The position numbers and the translations under genes are program-made. A stretch of 64,000 bases of DNA from NCBI RefSeq assembly GCF_018812025.1, contig NC_063051.1, positions 7,544,396 to 7,608,395 on the forward strand. Reading direction: 5' to 3'. The notes below the pieces were generated by a model, which had not been told where the DNA came from, searched no databases, and saw only the letters and a program-made list of their open reading frames with translations. Each line of letters starts with the position of its first letter. Within the stretch, counting starts at the first letter, position 1. Of the stretch, positions 1 to 11,825 are shown in pieces. The stretch comes from Megalobrama amblycephala. Its lineage: Eukaryota > Chordata > Actinopteri > Cypriniformes > Xenocyprididae.

Positions 1-1790
1 GGAAGTGAGATATTTTTAATTTTCTCTACAAAATTTTGGCAGTTTTTGCCATTTCCACATGTTGTACTTTAACGAACTCCTCCTAGAGCTTTAATCAGAT
101 CAACGTCATATTTGGTCAGTCTAATCTAAAGGCCTTTATGACGTTAAATTGCGAAGATCTAGAGTTTTCGCTGAAGGGCGTGTCCATGGCGGCCTGGCAA
201 AGTTCGATGTTTCGCCATGAAACAGGAAGTTGTTGTAACTCGGGCATACAATGTCTGATCTGCCCCAAACTTCACATGTTTTATTAGACTCCTGACCTGA
301 AGACATCTATATGACAATATTCAGTTACAGTCATAGTGCCACCTGGGGGCAACAGGAAATTACATGTTTTACACTGTGATTAACTCCTCATAGAGATTAA
401 ACCAGAAGCACATCATATATGGTCAGTCTTATCTTAAGGCCTTTGAGATGTTAAATCGCAAAGATCTTGAGTTTTCGTTGAAGGGCGTATCCGTGGTGAC
501 CGACAAAGTCTGATGTTTCGCCATGTAAGGTGAATCACTTTTTTGAGGGCCGAAAAACATACTCGAAAACTCATGAAACTTTGCAGATGCGTCAGAAGTG
601 GTGAAAATTTACGTCTGATATGGGTTTCAGAATTAAGTTTGGCAAAATAGCTTGATAGCGCCACCTACAAAAATTCAACAAAGTACCCCTGACAGTATGT
701 TTCACGTACAGGTATGAAATTTGGCACACACATCTAACAGCCCAATACCTACAAAAAAAGTCTCTTAGAGTGAAATCTGAAAACCAACAGGAAGTCAGAT
801 ATTTTGAATTTTCTTTGCAAAATTTGTGCAGTTTTTGCCATTTCCAGACGTTGTACTTTAACGAACTCCTCCCAGAGCTTTAATCAGATCAACATCATAT
901 TTGGTCAGTCTAATCTAAAGGCCTTTATGACATTAAATTGCGAAGATCTAGAGTTTTCGCTGAAGGGTGTGGCCGTAGTGGCCTGACAAAGTTCGATGTT
1001 TTGCCATGAAACAGGAAGTTGTTGTAACTCAGGCATACAATGTTGGATCTGCCCCAAACTTCACATGTTTTATTAGAGTCCTGACCTGAAGATATCTATA
1101 TGCCAATGTTCAGTTGCAGTCATAGCGCCACCTGCCAGCAACAGGAAATGACGTTTTACACTGTGATTAACTCCTCAAAGACATTTAATAATAACAACAT
1201 CATATATGGTCAGTCTAATCTTAAGGCCTTAGTGACATTTAATTGCGAAGATCTTGAATGTTCGTTGAAGGGCGTGTCCGTGGCAGCCTGGCAAATTCTG
1301 ATGTTTCTCCATGAATGATGAAGCTGTTGTAACTCAAGCATACAATGTCCGATCTGCTCCAAACTTCACATGTGTGATAAGAGTCCTGGCCTAAAGACAT
1401 CTATATGCCAATATTCAGTTAGTCATAGCGCCACCTGCTGGCAACAGGAAATGGTATGCTTTACACTTTAGTTCACTCTCAGAAAAACATTTTAATATGC
1501 CATGATGTACCAAAAAACTCAGGCATACAATGTCCGATCTGCTCCAAACTTCACATGTTTGATAATAGTCCTGGCCTGAGGACATCTACATGGCAATATT
1601 CGGTTACGGTTAAAGCGCCACCTGTTGGCAGCAGGAAGTGTGGCACTTTGAAATGACTTGGCTATATTTCTCCTGTATTTACTCGCTTGCATCCATGTCA
1701 CCCACTGTTCACTGTTTTCCTGATGCCAACAGGTGGCGGTGAGCCTGGGTGCGAGGGCCCTTTCATCGCTGCTTGCAGCTTTAATTAATT
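1..1790. repeat. Satellite-like tandem repeat with about 790-bp higher-order period
   Basis: Related units of roughly 300 bp recur. The opening block at 1-75 returns at 791-865. A TTTGGTCAGTCTAATCTAAA-type box occurs near 110, 420, 900 and 1205. An AAACTTCACATGT box occurs near 270, 1058, 1362 and 1546. Units are punctuated by GCGCCACCTG-type boxes. The short open frames here are by-products of the repeat. The array is cut by the left window edge. Confidence 0.85.
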
Positions 1791-2448
1791 TTACAATTCT
1801 GTTTGGTACCAAATGCCAAAAGTAAATTTCTTACAACTTTTTTAGGGAATCCCAATCTCCCCATAAATCTGCTTGTGAATCCTTTTTTTTATTGACATCA
1901 GTTTTATTTCATTAATTACTGTCATCGCTGTTACGATTAAAGCACACATCCAACAACTGAATCATCCGTCAGATCCAGAGCATCACCTGCATTCTCTTTG
2001 TATCGGTGTCTCATGCTCGCATCCCAAAAGGTTAATAACCTGCCGAAATGTCAAGGGCACGTCCGGGAAGTGTCAGAGGCCCTGCGTGCTGGGGAAGCCA
2101 ATGCATCAGCCACTCTGGCTGGAGTTTTGGGATTTGATTTAAATAAATGCAAGTGACCTCAAATAGTCACACTTCAATAAAAGGTGTTGAGAAGGTGGTT
2201 TACTCCAGCTTCACGAGTTCTGATGGTAGATAAAAGAAAAATAATAATAATAGAAAAGTAATTTATACGTTTTCTCTCAGTTTACTGAATATGAACAGTA
2301 TATGTTTATGGATTTGTCAAATGACGGTCTGAATCAAGAAGATAAATCTCTCTATTTTGCTGGCCCTTTTTCTTCTTTCTTATCATAAACAGCTAATAAG
2401 GTTATTCCATTCAATTCAATTCTAATTTCATATTTTAGCTAATATACT
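1791..2448. other. No gene seen
   Basis: Mostly unique sequence, GC-richer around 2030-2130. No open frame with coding character and no paired splice signals. Confidence 0.5.
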
Positions 2449-2845
2449 GTTCAAAAGTTTTAGAATTTTTAATGTTTTTGAAGGACAGTAATATTGTAAA
2501 ATATTATTAAAATTTAAAATAGTGGTTTTTGTTTTGAATACATTTTAAAAATTTTCAGCATCGTTACATCTTCAGTGTCACGAAATCCTTCAGAAATAAT
2601 TCTAATATGCCGATTTGCTGCTCAAGAAACATTTATTATTATTATCTATGTTGAAAAGAATTGTGCTGCTTAATATTTTTTGTGGAAAAATGTTTTCGGA
2701 TTTTTTCAGCATTTATTTGTAATAGAAATCTTTTGTAACATTATAAATGTATTTTACAGTCACTTTTATTCAATTTAATGTATCCTTGCTGAATAAAAGT
2801 ATGAATTTCTTACTGACCCCAAACTTTTAAATGGTATTGTGTGTA
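2449..2845 (+). mobile_element. Abundant cyprinid MITE, copy A
   Basis: Recognised by the sequence order shared with other copies in this window: TTCAGCATC, CTTCAGTGTCAC, ATTCTAATATGC, TTTGCTGCTCAAGAAACA, CTTGCTGAATAAAAGT, then a terminus like AAACTTTTAAATGGTA. It is diverged and noncoding. Confidence 0.75.
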
Positions 2846-5379
2846 CATTATATTTCAACCATAACCTTTTTTTATTTGTTTATTTAATGCACCTTTATTA
2901 CATGTGTTAAGTGTTTCTTTGCTGTAATGTCAGTTGGGCTCTAGTGTGCTTCATACCTTTCTTCATACCTCTGTGTCTCACTGGCTCATCAGCTTTTTCT
3001 GTATCAACCGGAGACCTGAGATGCCGCAGAGTTTCACTGAGCGGGTTAATGATGTCATTCATCATTCACAGGTCTGGTCTGCACAGGTTGGTCTGCCATG
3101 AATTTAGGCTCCAGGCTGCTTTCCAGGCTGAATTCTCCAAAAATATCTGCTAAAGTTATTTATTTGTACCTTACCTACCTTTCTATCTTTCTTTCTATCT
3201 ATCTATCATCATCAATCTATCTATCTATCTATTTATCTATCTGTATAAACAAGAATTTGATTGCATCCCTCTGCGCTGATGCCAAAATTTGGTGCATTTC
3301 TGCACTTGGAGACTCAATTTGTCTGTGTGTGAGAGCACTCATTACAATGTGTGACTCACTTCACTGTTCCTGCTCCTAATTCCCAGCGGTTGTCCAGCCG
3401 AGAATTGTTCTCTCGCAACATGCACAATCTCACAATTAACTGCCTAAAACCAAACAAAACCTCTGAAGTGCAGAGCGTGGGTCACACACACACACACACA
3501 CACAAGCAAATACACACCCAGACCTGTAATATGTCTTCCACTGGCAATCCTTAATTACAAAGAGCAATTAAAAATACATTTCACGACTGGCAGACAGCAC
3601 CTAATTCATCACTGGCATGAAATCCACTATCAGGAGATTCGTTGATTAGTTAGCCTGCCTTTTCCTCTTACCATGCTAATAAAGTACCATGAACAATTCA
3701 CATTCTATGTCAGGAGAACCATGAGGAAAGAAATTGTGTTTGTACTTCATGTGAGACCTCACTTGGTCTCCTAAGAATCCATATCAGAAGTCAGACAGGA
3801 ATAACCTCTCCTCAGCATGAGTGTCGGGTATTAGATGATAAAATCGAAACATCCGCATGTTTATTAATGAATGTGAGCTAGTCCACTGGGTCAGAGATAT
3901 GATTTATGGCCTCTAATATTCACTAACAATGAAATTTGTAATATCAAATCTGGTGTTGAAGCGAAGGCAATCAGCCAACAATCCTTTCTAATATGAACAA
4001 ACATGAAGCTTATCTCAACTTAATTATTGCACCATAAATTCACTTTGCAGCGGATTCACTAAACACTTTTGAGCATGATATTTAAGCACAAAACCTGCTT
4101 TATTCACCAACCACCTGCAATTCACTTTAATCAGGTGCTGCCTGTCTGGTATAGCGCTACGTCATGCATATTTAAATTAAGTAATTGCCATTCTTTACAT
4201 TTTTCTAACACACTTCCTTTATATGCAAATAAGTTTTATTATAGATTATGCCTTATTCATAAAAGTCATGAGCGGTGTAGTCGAGCACACTTTCTGCATT
4301 TTAAAGAGTCGATTCAGATGCCTGCATACATTTTTGCGACTCGATTTACATAATTCCTTTAGTGAATCGGGCGCTAAAACAACTAAGATAGTGTGTGCAA
4401 ATAATAAAAAAATATTATCCTAAAGGTGTACCTGTATAAAATCCATATAACCTTCACATGATGCATTGATTGACTGAACAATTGAGTCTATCAGTGCTGG
4501 TGGAATTGATGTCTTAACCAAGATAAACGCAGATGATAGCGGGTGATCAATAGTTTTTCCACTCTCAATCCCAAAAGACTGAAGGACGAGAAATTAATCA
4601 GTGAGACGATTACAGGCGGTCCTCTTAACTATCACACATTAATCATATTAATGTCTGAGTATTTTGTGACAAAGAAATGCCATCAATTGTGACAAATCAA
4701 TGCACTGGATTAGATCCCTGACTACTAGCAAAATTACTAGCTTGCTATAGACAGCTATTAGACTCAGTGGTTTTGATTGTTTGTTGTTTTGAACTTTGAT
4801 TAGCTTCAATTCCTTTTCTTTTCACGGACTGGCATATATATTGATCAGTTTATGAGTTTATTTTTTTTTTTATCATTGGATGGATGTTCCTTCAACTATG
4901 GATGCTTTTGGCCATGTAGACATTTAAAAAGTAAAAGAGTTTTCACATTCTCACTAGTTTATTTGACTAACAATGTCTAACAGTGGGCAAATACATTAAG
5001 AATTCTGTTAGTTGACAGTTTGTGACTTGTAAAAATTAAAAATTGATATAAATGTTTAAAATGTTTTTTAATCTCAAAATAATTTCTCTAGTTTAACTTG
5101 AAATAATAAATAAAAAATAATCAAAACTATATAGGCTAGACATTAAAAAAGAATACAAATTACAAAAACATAACAAAATAACTAACACTTGAAATAAAAT
5201 AAAAATAAAATAAAATATATTAATAACAACATAATGAAAAATGTAGCTGCTAGCAGCCATTAAGGGGCTAAGCAAAAAGAGGGCACGATGAGTCATGTCA
5301 CCATGGCTGGGAGCATCAGACCAACTACAAGCAATTAAAGACATATTAAAATTATTTCAATTACTTAAATACAATCACT
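2846..5379. other. Intergenic, microsatellites, no gene
   Basis: Contains a (CTAT)n-rich tract at about 3177-3242 and an (AC)n tract at about 3482-3504. The rest is unique, AT-rich and without coding character. 3540-3720 is non-repetitive and could hold a conserved noncoding element, which is unproven. Confidence 0.5.
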
Positions 5380-6410
5380 GGTAATGTGATTTAATGGTTT
5401 ATCACTTTTGACCAATAGGTGGCGCTGTCAGTATGCAAAAGCATTGCAGATATACAGCCTCAGAGTCATTTTGGCATCATGGCATCGACTTGTTGATGCG
5501 GTATATGAAAATGTCTATAGACACGAAATCCATAACTTTTTGCTGGCATGGTCTGAAGATGATATGCTTCGATTTTGTTTTCTATTTTGGTGAAAATCGG
5601 ACCAATGGTCGGAGGAGTTCGAAAAAGTAGGTTTTCAAAGAAAATGGCAAAATGGAAAATGGCAGACAGGAAGTTCGGCTGACTATGGCAAAATTAGCAT
5701 CTATGTTCTTAGCATGACCCAAGGAATTTTATGAAAAAAAAAAAATTGGGTATCGTTCGAATCGGCAAGCTGCACTGAACCTAAAGAGACCAGTTTGATT
5801 TTTGGCAGAACTGTTCGGAAGTTATAAGCAAAAATGTTAATTTTTCATATCTTCTGACCACAAGGTGGCACTGCACCGAAACTGTGCAGGTACCCACGTG
5901 TGATGGTTGTCATAACACACACCAAGTTTGGTCAGAATACGCAAAAGCGTTGCAGAGATATAGCCTTATGTCCATTTTGCAATGCTTTTTGTCAAATTTG
6001 TTTGCGTGTTATTTGAGAATGGTTTGACGAATCAACTTAAATTCCATAACTTTTTGTCGGCGTGGTCTAAAGATGATCTGGTTCAATTCTTGTGAAAATC
6101 AAGCTTGAAATTCAAAATGGCGGGAAAGTTTTCATGACATAAAATGACATTCATAGAATCGGATTGAGCCAAGGAATCAGTGGAAAACAAAGATTTTTGT
6201 TTCTAGCCCTTACGGTTCAAAAGTTATTAGCATAAACGTGAGTGCAACTTTGGATAGTTGGTGGCGCTAGAGCGATTGAGTTAGAGACTTCAAAATTGCT
6301 GTGGTTAATGTTCAGACTATCCGCTATCTGTGTGCCAAATTTCATAACTTTCCCCCAAGCAATTCTATGGGTTGCCATAGACTTCTAATGCGGAAGAATA
6401 ATAAAAAGTA
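5380..6410. repeat. Second GGTGGCGCT-punctuated repeat block
   Basis: About three diverged units carry the same landmarks: GGTGGCGCT or GGTGGCAC boxes (near 5418, 5863, 6261), GCAAAAGCATTGCAGATATA near 5436 and a match near 5940, and CATAACTTTTTG near 5530 and 6046. It is noncoding. Its punctuation resembles the repeat at 1-1790, but the unit sequence differs. Confidence 0.7.
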
Positions 6411-7764
6411 GAACGTTAACGACACTGGTTTGTGACAGATAAAACAATAAATAGCTACCAAACATAAAAAGACATCAACCTGTGGGACATAAAAGTGCAT
6501 GTAGTTGAAAAAAAAAAAAACCCTCCAAGGTATTCTAACTTTGGGCTTGTAAGGACACTAACTAAAGCACAGCTATTTCATTCTGAACGTCCAGGGTCAC
6601 CATCCCGAACTCATGTACAGGCCCAGTCGTCTTCATTCATTACATGCTGCTCAATACACACACGGATCAATATCCAATTCAGTCCACATCGTCTCCTCCC
6701 GCTAACCACTGACAACATACACATTCGCTTAGCCTGAACACGGTCATCCCTCATGTGCATTTCTTGTAGGAGTTTCAGCGCTGATTCTTTAAGATTGCGT
6801 GTTTTATGACGGAGTGCCAAGTGCACGTCTCTTATTGCGCTGGCGCTTGAATAATGAGCTTATCATTGCTTCTTCGAATGACTGTACATAATAATAGGAT
6901 TACAGGTCATAAAAGCTAGTAATTAAAGGAAAATCTCTCTCCCCCTCATCACTTACTCTCTCTTACATACTTCCCTCCCTATCTCTTAATAAGGAAGACC
7001 ATTATCAACATCCTCTTTCTGTTCATTATTCTTTTGTACAGTAAATAGTCAATAAATTGTCAGGTGCAAGTAGCTAATTATTACACTGTGTTTAATAAGC
7101 TTGTGGGGATTTATTAATTGATGTATAATTACTTGTGAGTTATTGGTGTCTAGGAACAGCCTTTTCTTTAATTATAGCCAGATGGAGCTCACAAAGTATT
7201 GGATGTTCATGGAGGGAGACTCTCAAACGAGGATTCATGAGGAATGATCCTTCACAGAGAAATCAAATAGAAATTACTTAGCATGTCAAGGTAGGGTAAA
7301 TTCAAATGCCAACTCTGAAGTTGAGTGAATGTGGTTGAGAATATGCGTGAAATTACTCATCCAGCTAAACTCTCAGTGACTTTTCAATGCATCAGAACAA
7401 GTTTTGATGGAAAATAAAGACTTGATTTGTATTTTAAATGTGCTTTTTATGTGCTGAAATATTATAATTCACTGTATCGTATCATGCCTGGGCATAACAA
7501 TGGCCATTGGCCAATCAGAACATGATTTTGGGCCAGTGAGGTTTCACTGTATAGCCGGGGCTAAATGATATGCAGTCACTGAAGGTTATAGGGCAAATAC
7601 TCATAGCCACGGCATATGGATGAGATCACTGGTGGTGTTTTGTGTCGCCTATAGGCCCAGTGTTATTGTTAGCTGAAAGCATTATTAAATTACCCATACT
7701 ATTTAATAAATATCTAGTTCAGTCATGAAACTCTAGAGGGCGCAGGCTGATAGGTCCTTTACAT
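6411..7764. other. Unique AT-rich intergenic sequence, no gene
   Basis: No coding character. The stretch near 7015-7160 is free of recognisable repeats and rich in TAATTA-like homeodomain-type sites. It is a candidate conserved noncoding element only. Confidence 0.4.
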
Positions 7765-8052
7765 GCAATCTTTTCTCAGAATTGTGAGATATAAAATCAG
7801 AATTGTTAGTTATAAAGTGAAAATTCTGACTTTATAACTCACAGTTGTGAGTTTACATCTCTCAATTCTGACTTTATAACTCACAATTCTCACTTTATAT
7901 CACACAATTCTGACTTTATAACTCGCATTTGCAAGTTTATTAAATGCAAATCTGAGAAAAAAGAGATCTTGCGAGTTGCGAAATATTGCGAGATAAAAAG
8001 TTGCAATTATACCTTTTTTATTTTTTACTCAGTGGCGGAAACAAGCTTCCAC
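7765..8052. mobile_element. Partial copy of palindrome-rich MITE
   Basis: Alternating CAGAATTGTGAG and CTCACAATTCTG modules make local inverted repeats. The right end (CAGTGGCGGAAACAAGCTTC, 8031-8050) is identical to the right terminus of the complete copy at 42955-43402. The left terminus is missing. Confidence 0.75.
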
Positions 8053-9359
8053 AGTACATTTATGGCTATATCGGCATCGTTTTTTTTTTTTTTTTTTTTA
8101 CTGTCAGTTTTTCCATTTATTGCACTTTGCTATTCTTCTAGTTATTCACCTATAGCGACTAATGAATCAGAAAATAGCTTCTTTCCACATTGCAGAATAA
8201 GATGGATAAAGGTCCTACATCACATTTAATTTTCAAAACTGAAAATTGTTTTATGGAGTTTTTGTCTATTGTAAGTCTTTTGGAAAGATGTTTTGTCAGC
8301 TGAACAATCGGTATGTTAAACAACAGTACAATCCATTAAACTACAGTCCATTGTACTTCTAACCCTCATAGCCTCAATGTGGCACTACCCTGACTAAGGT
8401 CTATGATACGCTGTCGCATACAACTCCATATTTGTTTCAACAAAATAGCTTGCGTTCAGCCTTTACTGACACTAACAATCTTGTACTGCAAACTGCAACT
8501 TAACCACCCGTTAACTGCATCCCAAGCCACTGAGAGACAATGCCATCATTCAGTTTCTTATCGATGTGTGCTCTTAACCAGTAATTCAAAACATGACTGG
8601 TTGGGCTTCGAGATCGCCCTTGCGGATTGTTCCCCATAGTTCTTGTTCTGTCAGACCCAACAGTGTAACGAATTGTGAAGACCTGCATGTTTGTATTGTT
8701 TAATTGCCCCGGCTGATGCTTGTCTCGAAGATGAACAGTCAGCCATCCATTTCTCCTCAAAATATCTTGAGTAGAGCACAGCCACGGGGCAGTTATTACA
8801 CAAGCTCAGGGAGGAGGGCCCGGAGCCGAACTTAGGCTATTAATCAAAGGCCTGAGAGACCAGCTAGCATGCTGCTTCACTCGTCTCTCTCTCATTCTCC
8901 CTCTCTCACTCTCTCTTTCTAAAGCAGATAAACCTGCGGTTCCCTGAGCTGCACTCATTCATCTTCATCCAACCATTTCTGTTATGAGCACATTAAAAGC
9001 TTCATTGTCCTGAAATTAATTTTGATACAAAGGCTCACTTCACCAAGGAAAGGGTTGTTTAGCAGCAACATAACGAAGCGAAAGACACCCAGGGATTACA
9101 GTATCTTAATGGATCTGCTGTGTGCTGCACAATTTCATATTAAGATGATTCTTTCAGTGTGGGAATTCAAAGAGCTATTGCTTTGTAATATGTTCAACTG
9201 AAATGCATTTGTTTTGGTTAGCTTAAACTTGTTAAAGTTTTTTCTTCCTTCTCTGACTTTTAGAATTAAACAGACTTGTCTCTTTTTTTGCTGCTGTGCC
9301 TATGTGAATATATAAATACCCTCTTTGCATGTGAAATAAGATTGGTCCTATAGAGTGCT
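8053..9359. other. Intergenic, poly-T and CT-rich tracts, no gene
   Basis: A poly-T run near 8080 and CT-rich sequence near 8880-8930. The rest is unique without coding character. Confidence 0.45.
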
Positions 9360-9980
9360 GCAGGATGTGTCTCTTATACACTGAGTGAAGATCCAAATGC
9401 AGTTTTATTGGGGCAATCCAAAATCATAATCCATGTAACAGGCAGAGGGTCAAAACCAAGGCAAATGATACAAACAATGACAGAGTCCAAGACACATGCA
9501 AATCCAGGGAAACAGGCAGGAGATCAATACCATAATCCATAACAACAGAAATCAAAGAGAGCGCTCAGAAATGCAGTATAGCACTAGCAAGAATTTGCAA
9601 AGAATGTCAGAAAACACAGGGCTTATAAAGGCAGGAACACACCAAGCCGACGCAGACAAACTAGTGGCGACGAAAGCAGTTGGCTCACGTCGGCAACGTC
9701 TGGGTCCAAAGTTGCCAAGTAGCACGTCCGTTCTGCACCTGCGTAAGATGAAATGCCTTTCTGTACCAGCAGGTGGCAGTAGCTGACCAGCCAATAACAA
9801 TGATTAAATGGCCCGATGGATCGACAAGCTCCGACGCCAATTCAACATGTCGAATCGGCCAGAAAAAAGCCGACGAGGACCAACTTCAGCCGACGAAAAC
9901 CTGGAAACAAGTTAGCTTTTTAGTATTGATGGTTCCACAATGTTTAGGTCAAATATACACAAACCCAACCTAATTTATTT
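9360..9980. repeat. Two diverged interspersed repeats
   Basis: 9360-9615 resembles a fish repeat that starts with a GCAGTTTTATTGGGG block. From about 9625 to 9905 the sequence changes to a GC-richer block with inverted CCGACG/CGTCGG motifs at both ends (GGAACACACCAAGCCGACG near 9630; AGCCGACGAAAACCTGG near 9888). Both are noncoding. The family names are not known to me. Confidence 0.5.
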
Positions 9981-10193
9981 TTATTGTTGTTGTTTTTCGT
10001 TAAATGCCTTAAATAAGGTTAGTGGTTAAAACAAATTGTTTTTAAATAAAGACTAAAAGAGTTGTTGGAAGATTAATTGTGGTGATGTTGAAGTCATGCG
10101 ACCGAGGTGTAGTTCATTGATAGGCAGTGTTGAGTAAAGTTACTTTTAAAAGTAATGCATTACAATATTGCATCACTCCCTAAAAAGTAACTA

Positions 10194-11756
10194 CAACCCA
10201 ATTCCAAAAAAGTTGGGACACTGCACAAATTGTGATTAAAAAAGGAATGCAATAATTTACAAATCTCATAAACTTATATTTTATTCACAATAGAATATAG
10301 ATAACATATCAAATGTTGAAAGTGAGACATTTTGAAATGTCATGCCAAATATTGGCTCATTTTGGATTTGATGAGAGCTACACATTCCAAAAAAGTTGGG
10401 ACAGGTAGCAATAAGAGGCCGGAAAAGTTAAATGTACATATAAGGAACAGCTGGAGGACCAATTTGCAACTTATTAGGTCAATTGGCAACATGATTGGGT
10501 ATAAAAAGAGCCTCTCAGAGTGGCAGTGTCTTTCAGAAGTCAAGATGGGCAGAGGATCACCAATTCCCCCAATGCTGCGGCGAAAAATATTGGAGCGATA
10601 TCAGACAGGAGTTTCTCAGAGAAACATTGCAAAGAGTTTGAAGTTATCATCATCTACAGTGCATAATATCATCCAAAGATTCAGAGAATCTGGAACAATC
10701 TCTGTGCGTAAGGGTCAAGGCTGGAAAACCATACTGGATGCCCGTGATCTTCGGGCCCTTAGACGGCACTGCATCACATACAGGAATGCTACTGTAATGG
10801 AAATCACAACATGGGCTCAGGAATACTTCCAGAAAACATTGTCAGTGAACACAATCCACCGTGCCAAACTCTATAGGTCAAAAAAGAAGCCTATCTAAAC
10901 ATATCTAAACATGATCCAGAAGCGCAGGCGTTTTCTCTGGGCCAAGGCTCATTTAAAATGGACTGTGGCAAAGTGGAAAACTGTTTTGTTGAAAATCTTT
11001 TTGGAAAACTGGGACGCCATGTCATCCGGACTAAAGAGGACAAGGACAACCCAAGTTGTTATCAGCGCTCAGTTCAGAAGCCTGCATCTCTGATGGTATG
11101 GGGTTGCATGAGTGCGTGTGGCATGGGCAGCTTACACATCTGGAAAGGCACCATCAATGCTGAAAGGTATATCCAAGTTCTAGAACAACATATGCTCCCA
11201 TCCAGATGTTGTCTCTTTCAGGGAAGACCTTGCATTTTCCAACATGACAATGCCAGACCACATACGGCATCAATTACAACATCATGGCTGCGTAGAAGAA
11301 GGATCCGGGTACTGAAATAGCCAGCCTACAGTCCAGATCTTTCACCCATAGAAAACATTTGGCGCATCATATAGAGGAAGATGCGACAAAGAAGACCTAA
11401 GACAGTTGAGCAACTAGAAGCCTGTATTAGACAAAAATGGGACAACATTCCTATTCCTAAACTTGAGCAACTTGTCTCCTCAGTCCCCAGACATTTGCAG
11501 ACTGTTATAAAAAGAAGAGGGGATGCCACACAGTGGTAAACATTTGTCCCAACTTTTTTGAGATGTGTTGATGCCATGAAATTTTAAAATCAACTTATTT
11601 TTCCCTTAAAATTATACATTTTCTCAGTTTAAACATTTGATATGTCATTTATGTTGTATTCTGAATAAAATATTGAAATTTGAAACTTCCACATCATTGC
11701 ATTCTGTTTTTATTCACAATTTGTACAGTGTCCCAACTTTTTTGGAATCAGGTTTG
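10194..11756 (+). mobile_element. Tc1-like transposon with IR/DR ends, inactive
   Basis: 1563 bp flanked by TA duplications (10192-10193 and 11757-11758). The termini are inverted repeats (CAACCCAATTCC at left; GGAATCAGGTTTG at right). A CCAAAAAAGTTGGGACA motif occurs in the left end at 10203 and again inside at about 10387. Inverted matches occur near 11728 and 11547, so each end has an outer and an inner copy, as in IR/DR Tc1 elements. It encloses the broken transposase listed separately. Confidence 0.9.
10545..11539 (+). pseudogene. Tc1-like DDE transposase, broken
   Basis: The likely start is the ATG at 10545 (MGRGSPIPPMLRRK), beginning a paired helix-turn-helix domain (RNIAKSLKLSSSTVHNIIQR). 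The frame stops at 10896-10898 beside a short duplication. It resumes ([15 protein letters not shown]) and loses the segment that normally carries the first catalytic Asp (the WSDES region) by a deletion near 10988. It continues with [10 protein letters not shown] (second Asp) at about 11250, then a Trp-to-stop change at 11319, and SPDLSPIENIWR carrying the catalytic Glu. It ends at TAA 11537. It cannot encode an active enzyme. Confidence 0.9.
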
Positions 11757-11825
11757 TAACTGCTTTACTTATATTTTTTATTTAAAGTAATGTGTTGCAT
11801 TACTTTTTCTCATCTGGGCTAGGCT

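Larger units (their letters stand above)
10110..11825. mobile_element. MITE fragment interrupted by the Tc1 insertion
   Basis: 10120-10193 (AAAGTTACTTTTAAAAGTAATGC and following) and 11757-11820 (AAAGTAATGTGTTGCATTAC) are the two halves of an AAAGTTACT/AGTAATGC-type element. The Tc1 element sits between them at a TA dinucleotide, so this fragment predates the Tc1 insertion. Confidence 0.6.

Noticed and set aside
7765..8052. CRISPR-like array because of regularly repeated short modules
   Set aside because: The modules are inverted and contiguous without unique spacers. It is a eukaryotic MITE that also exists complete at 42955.
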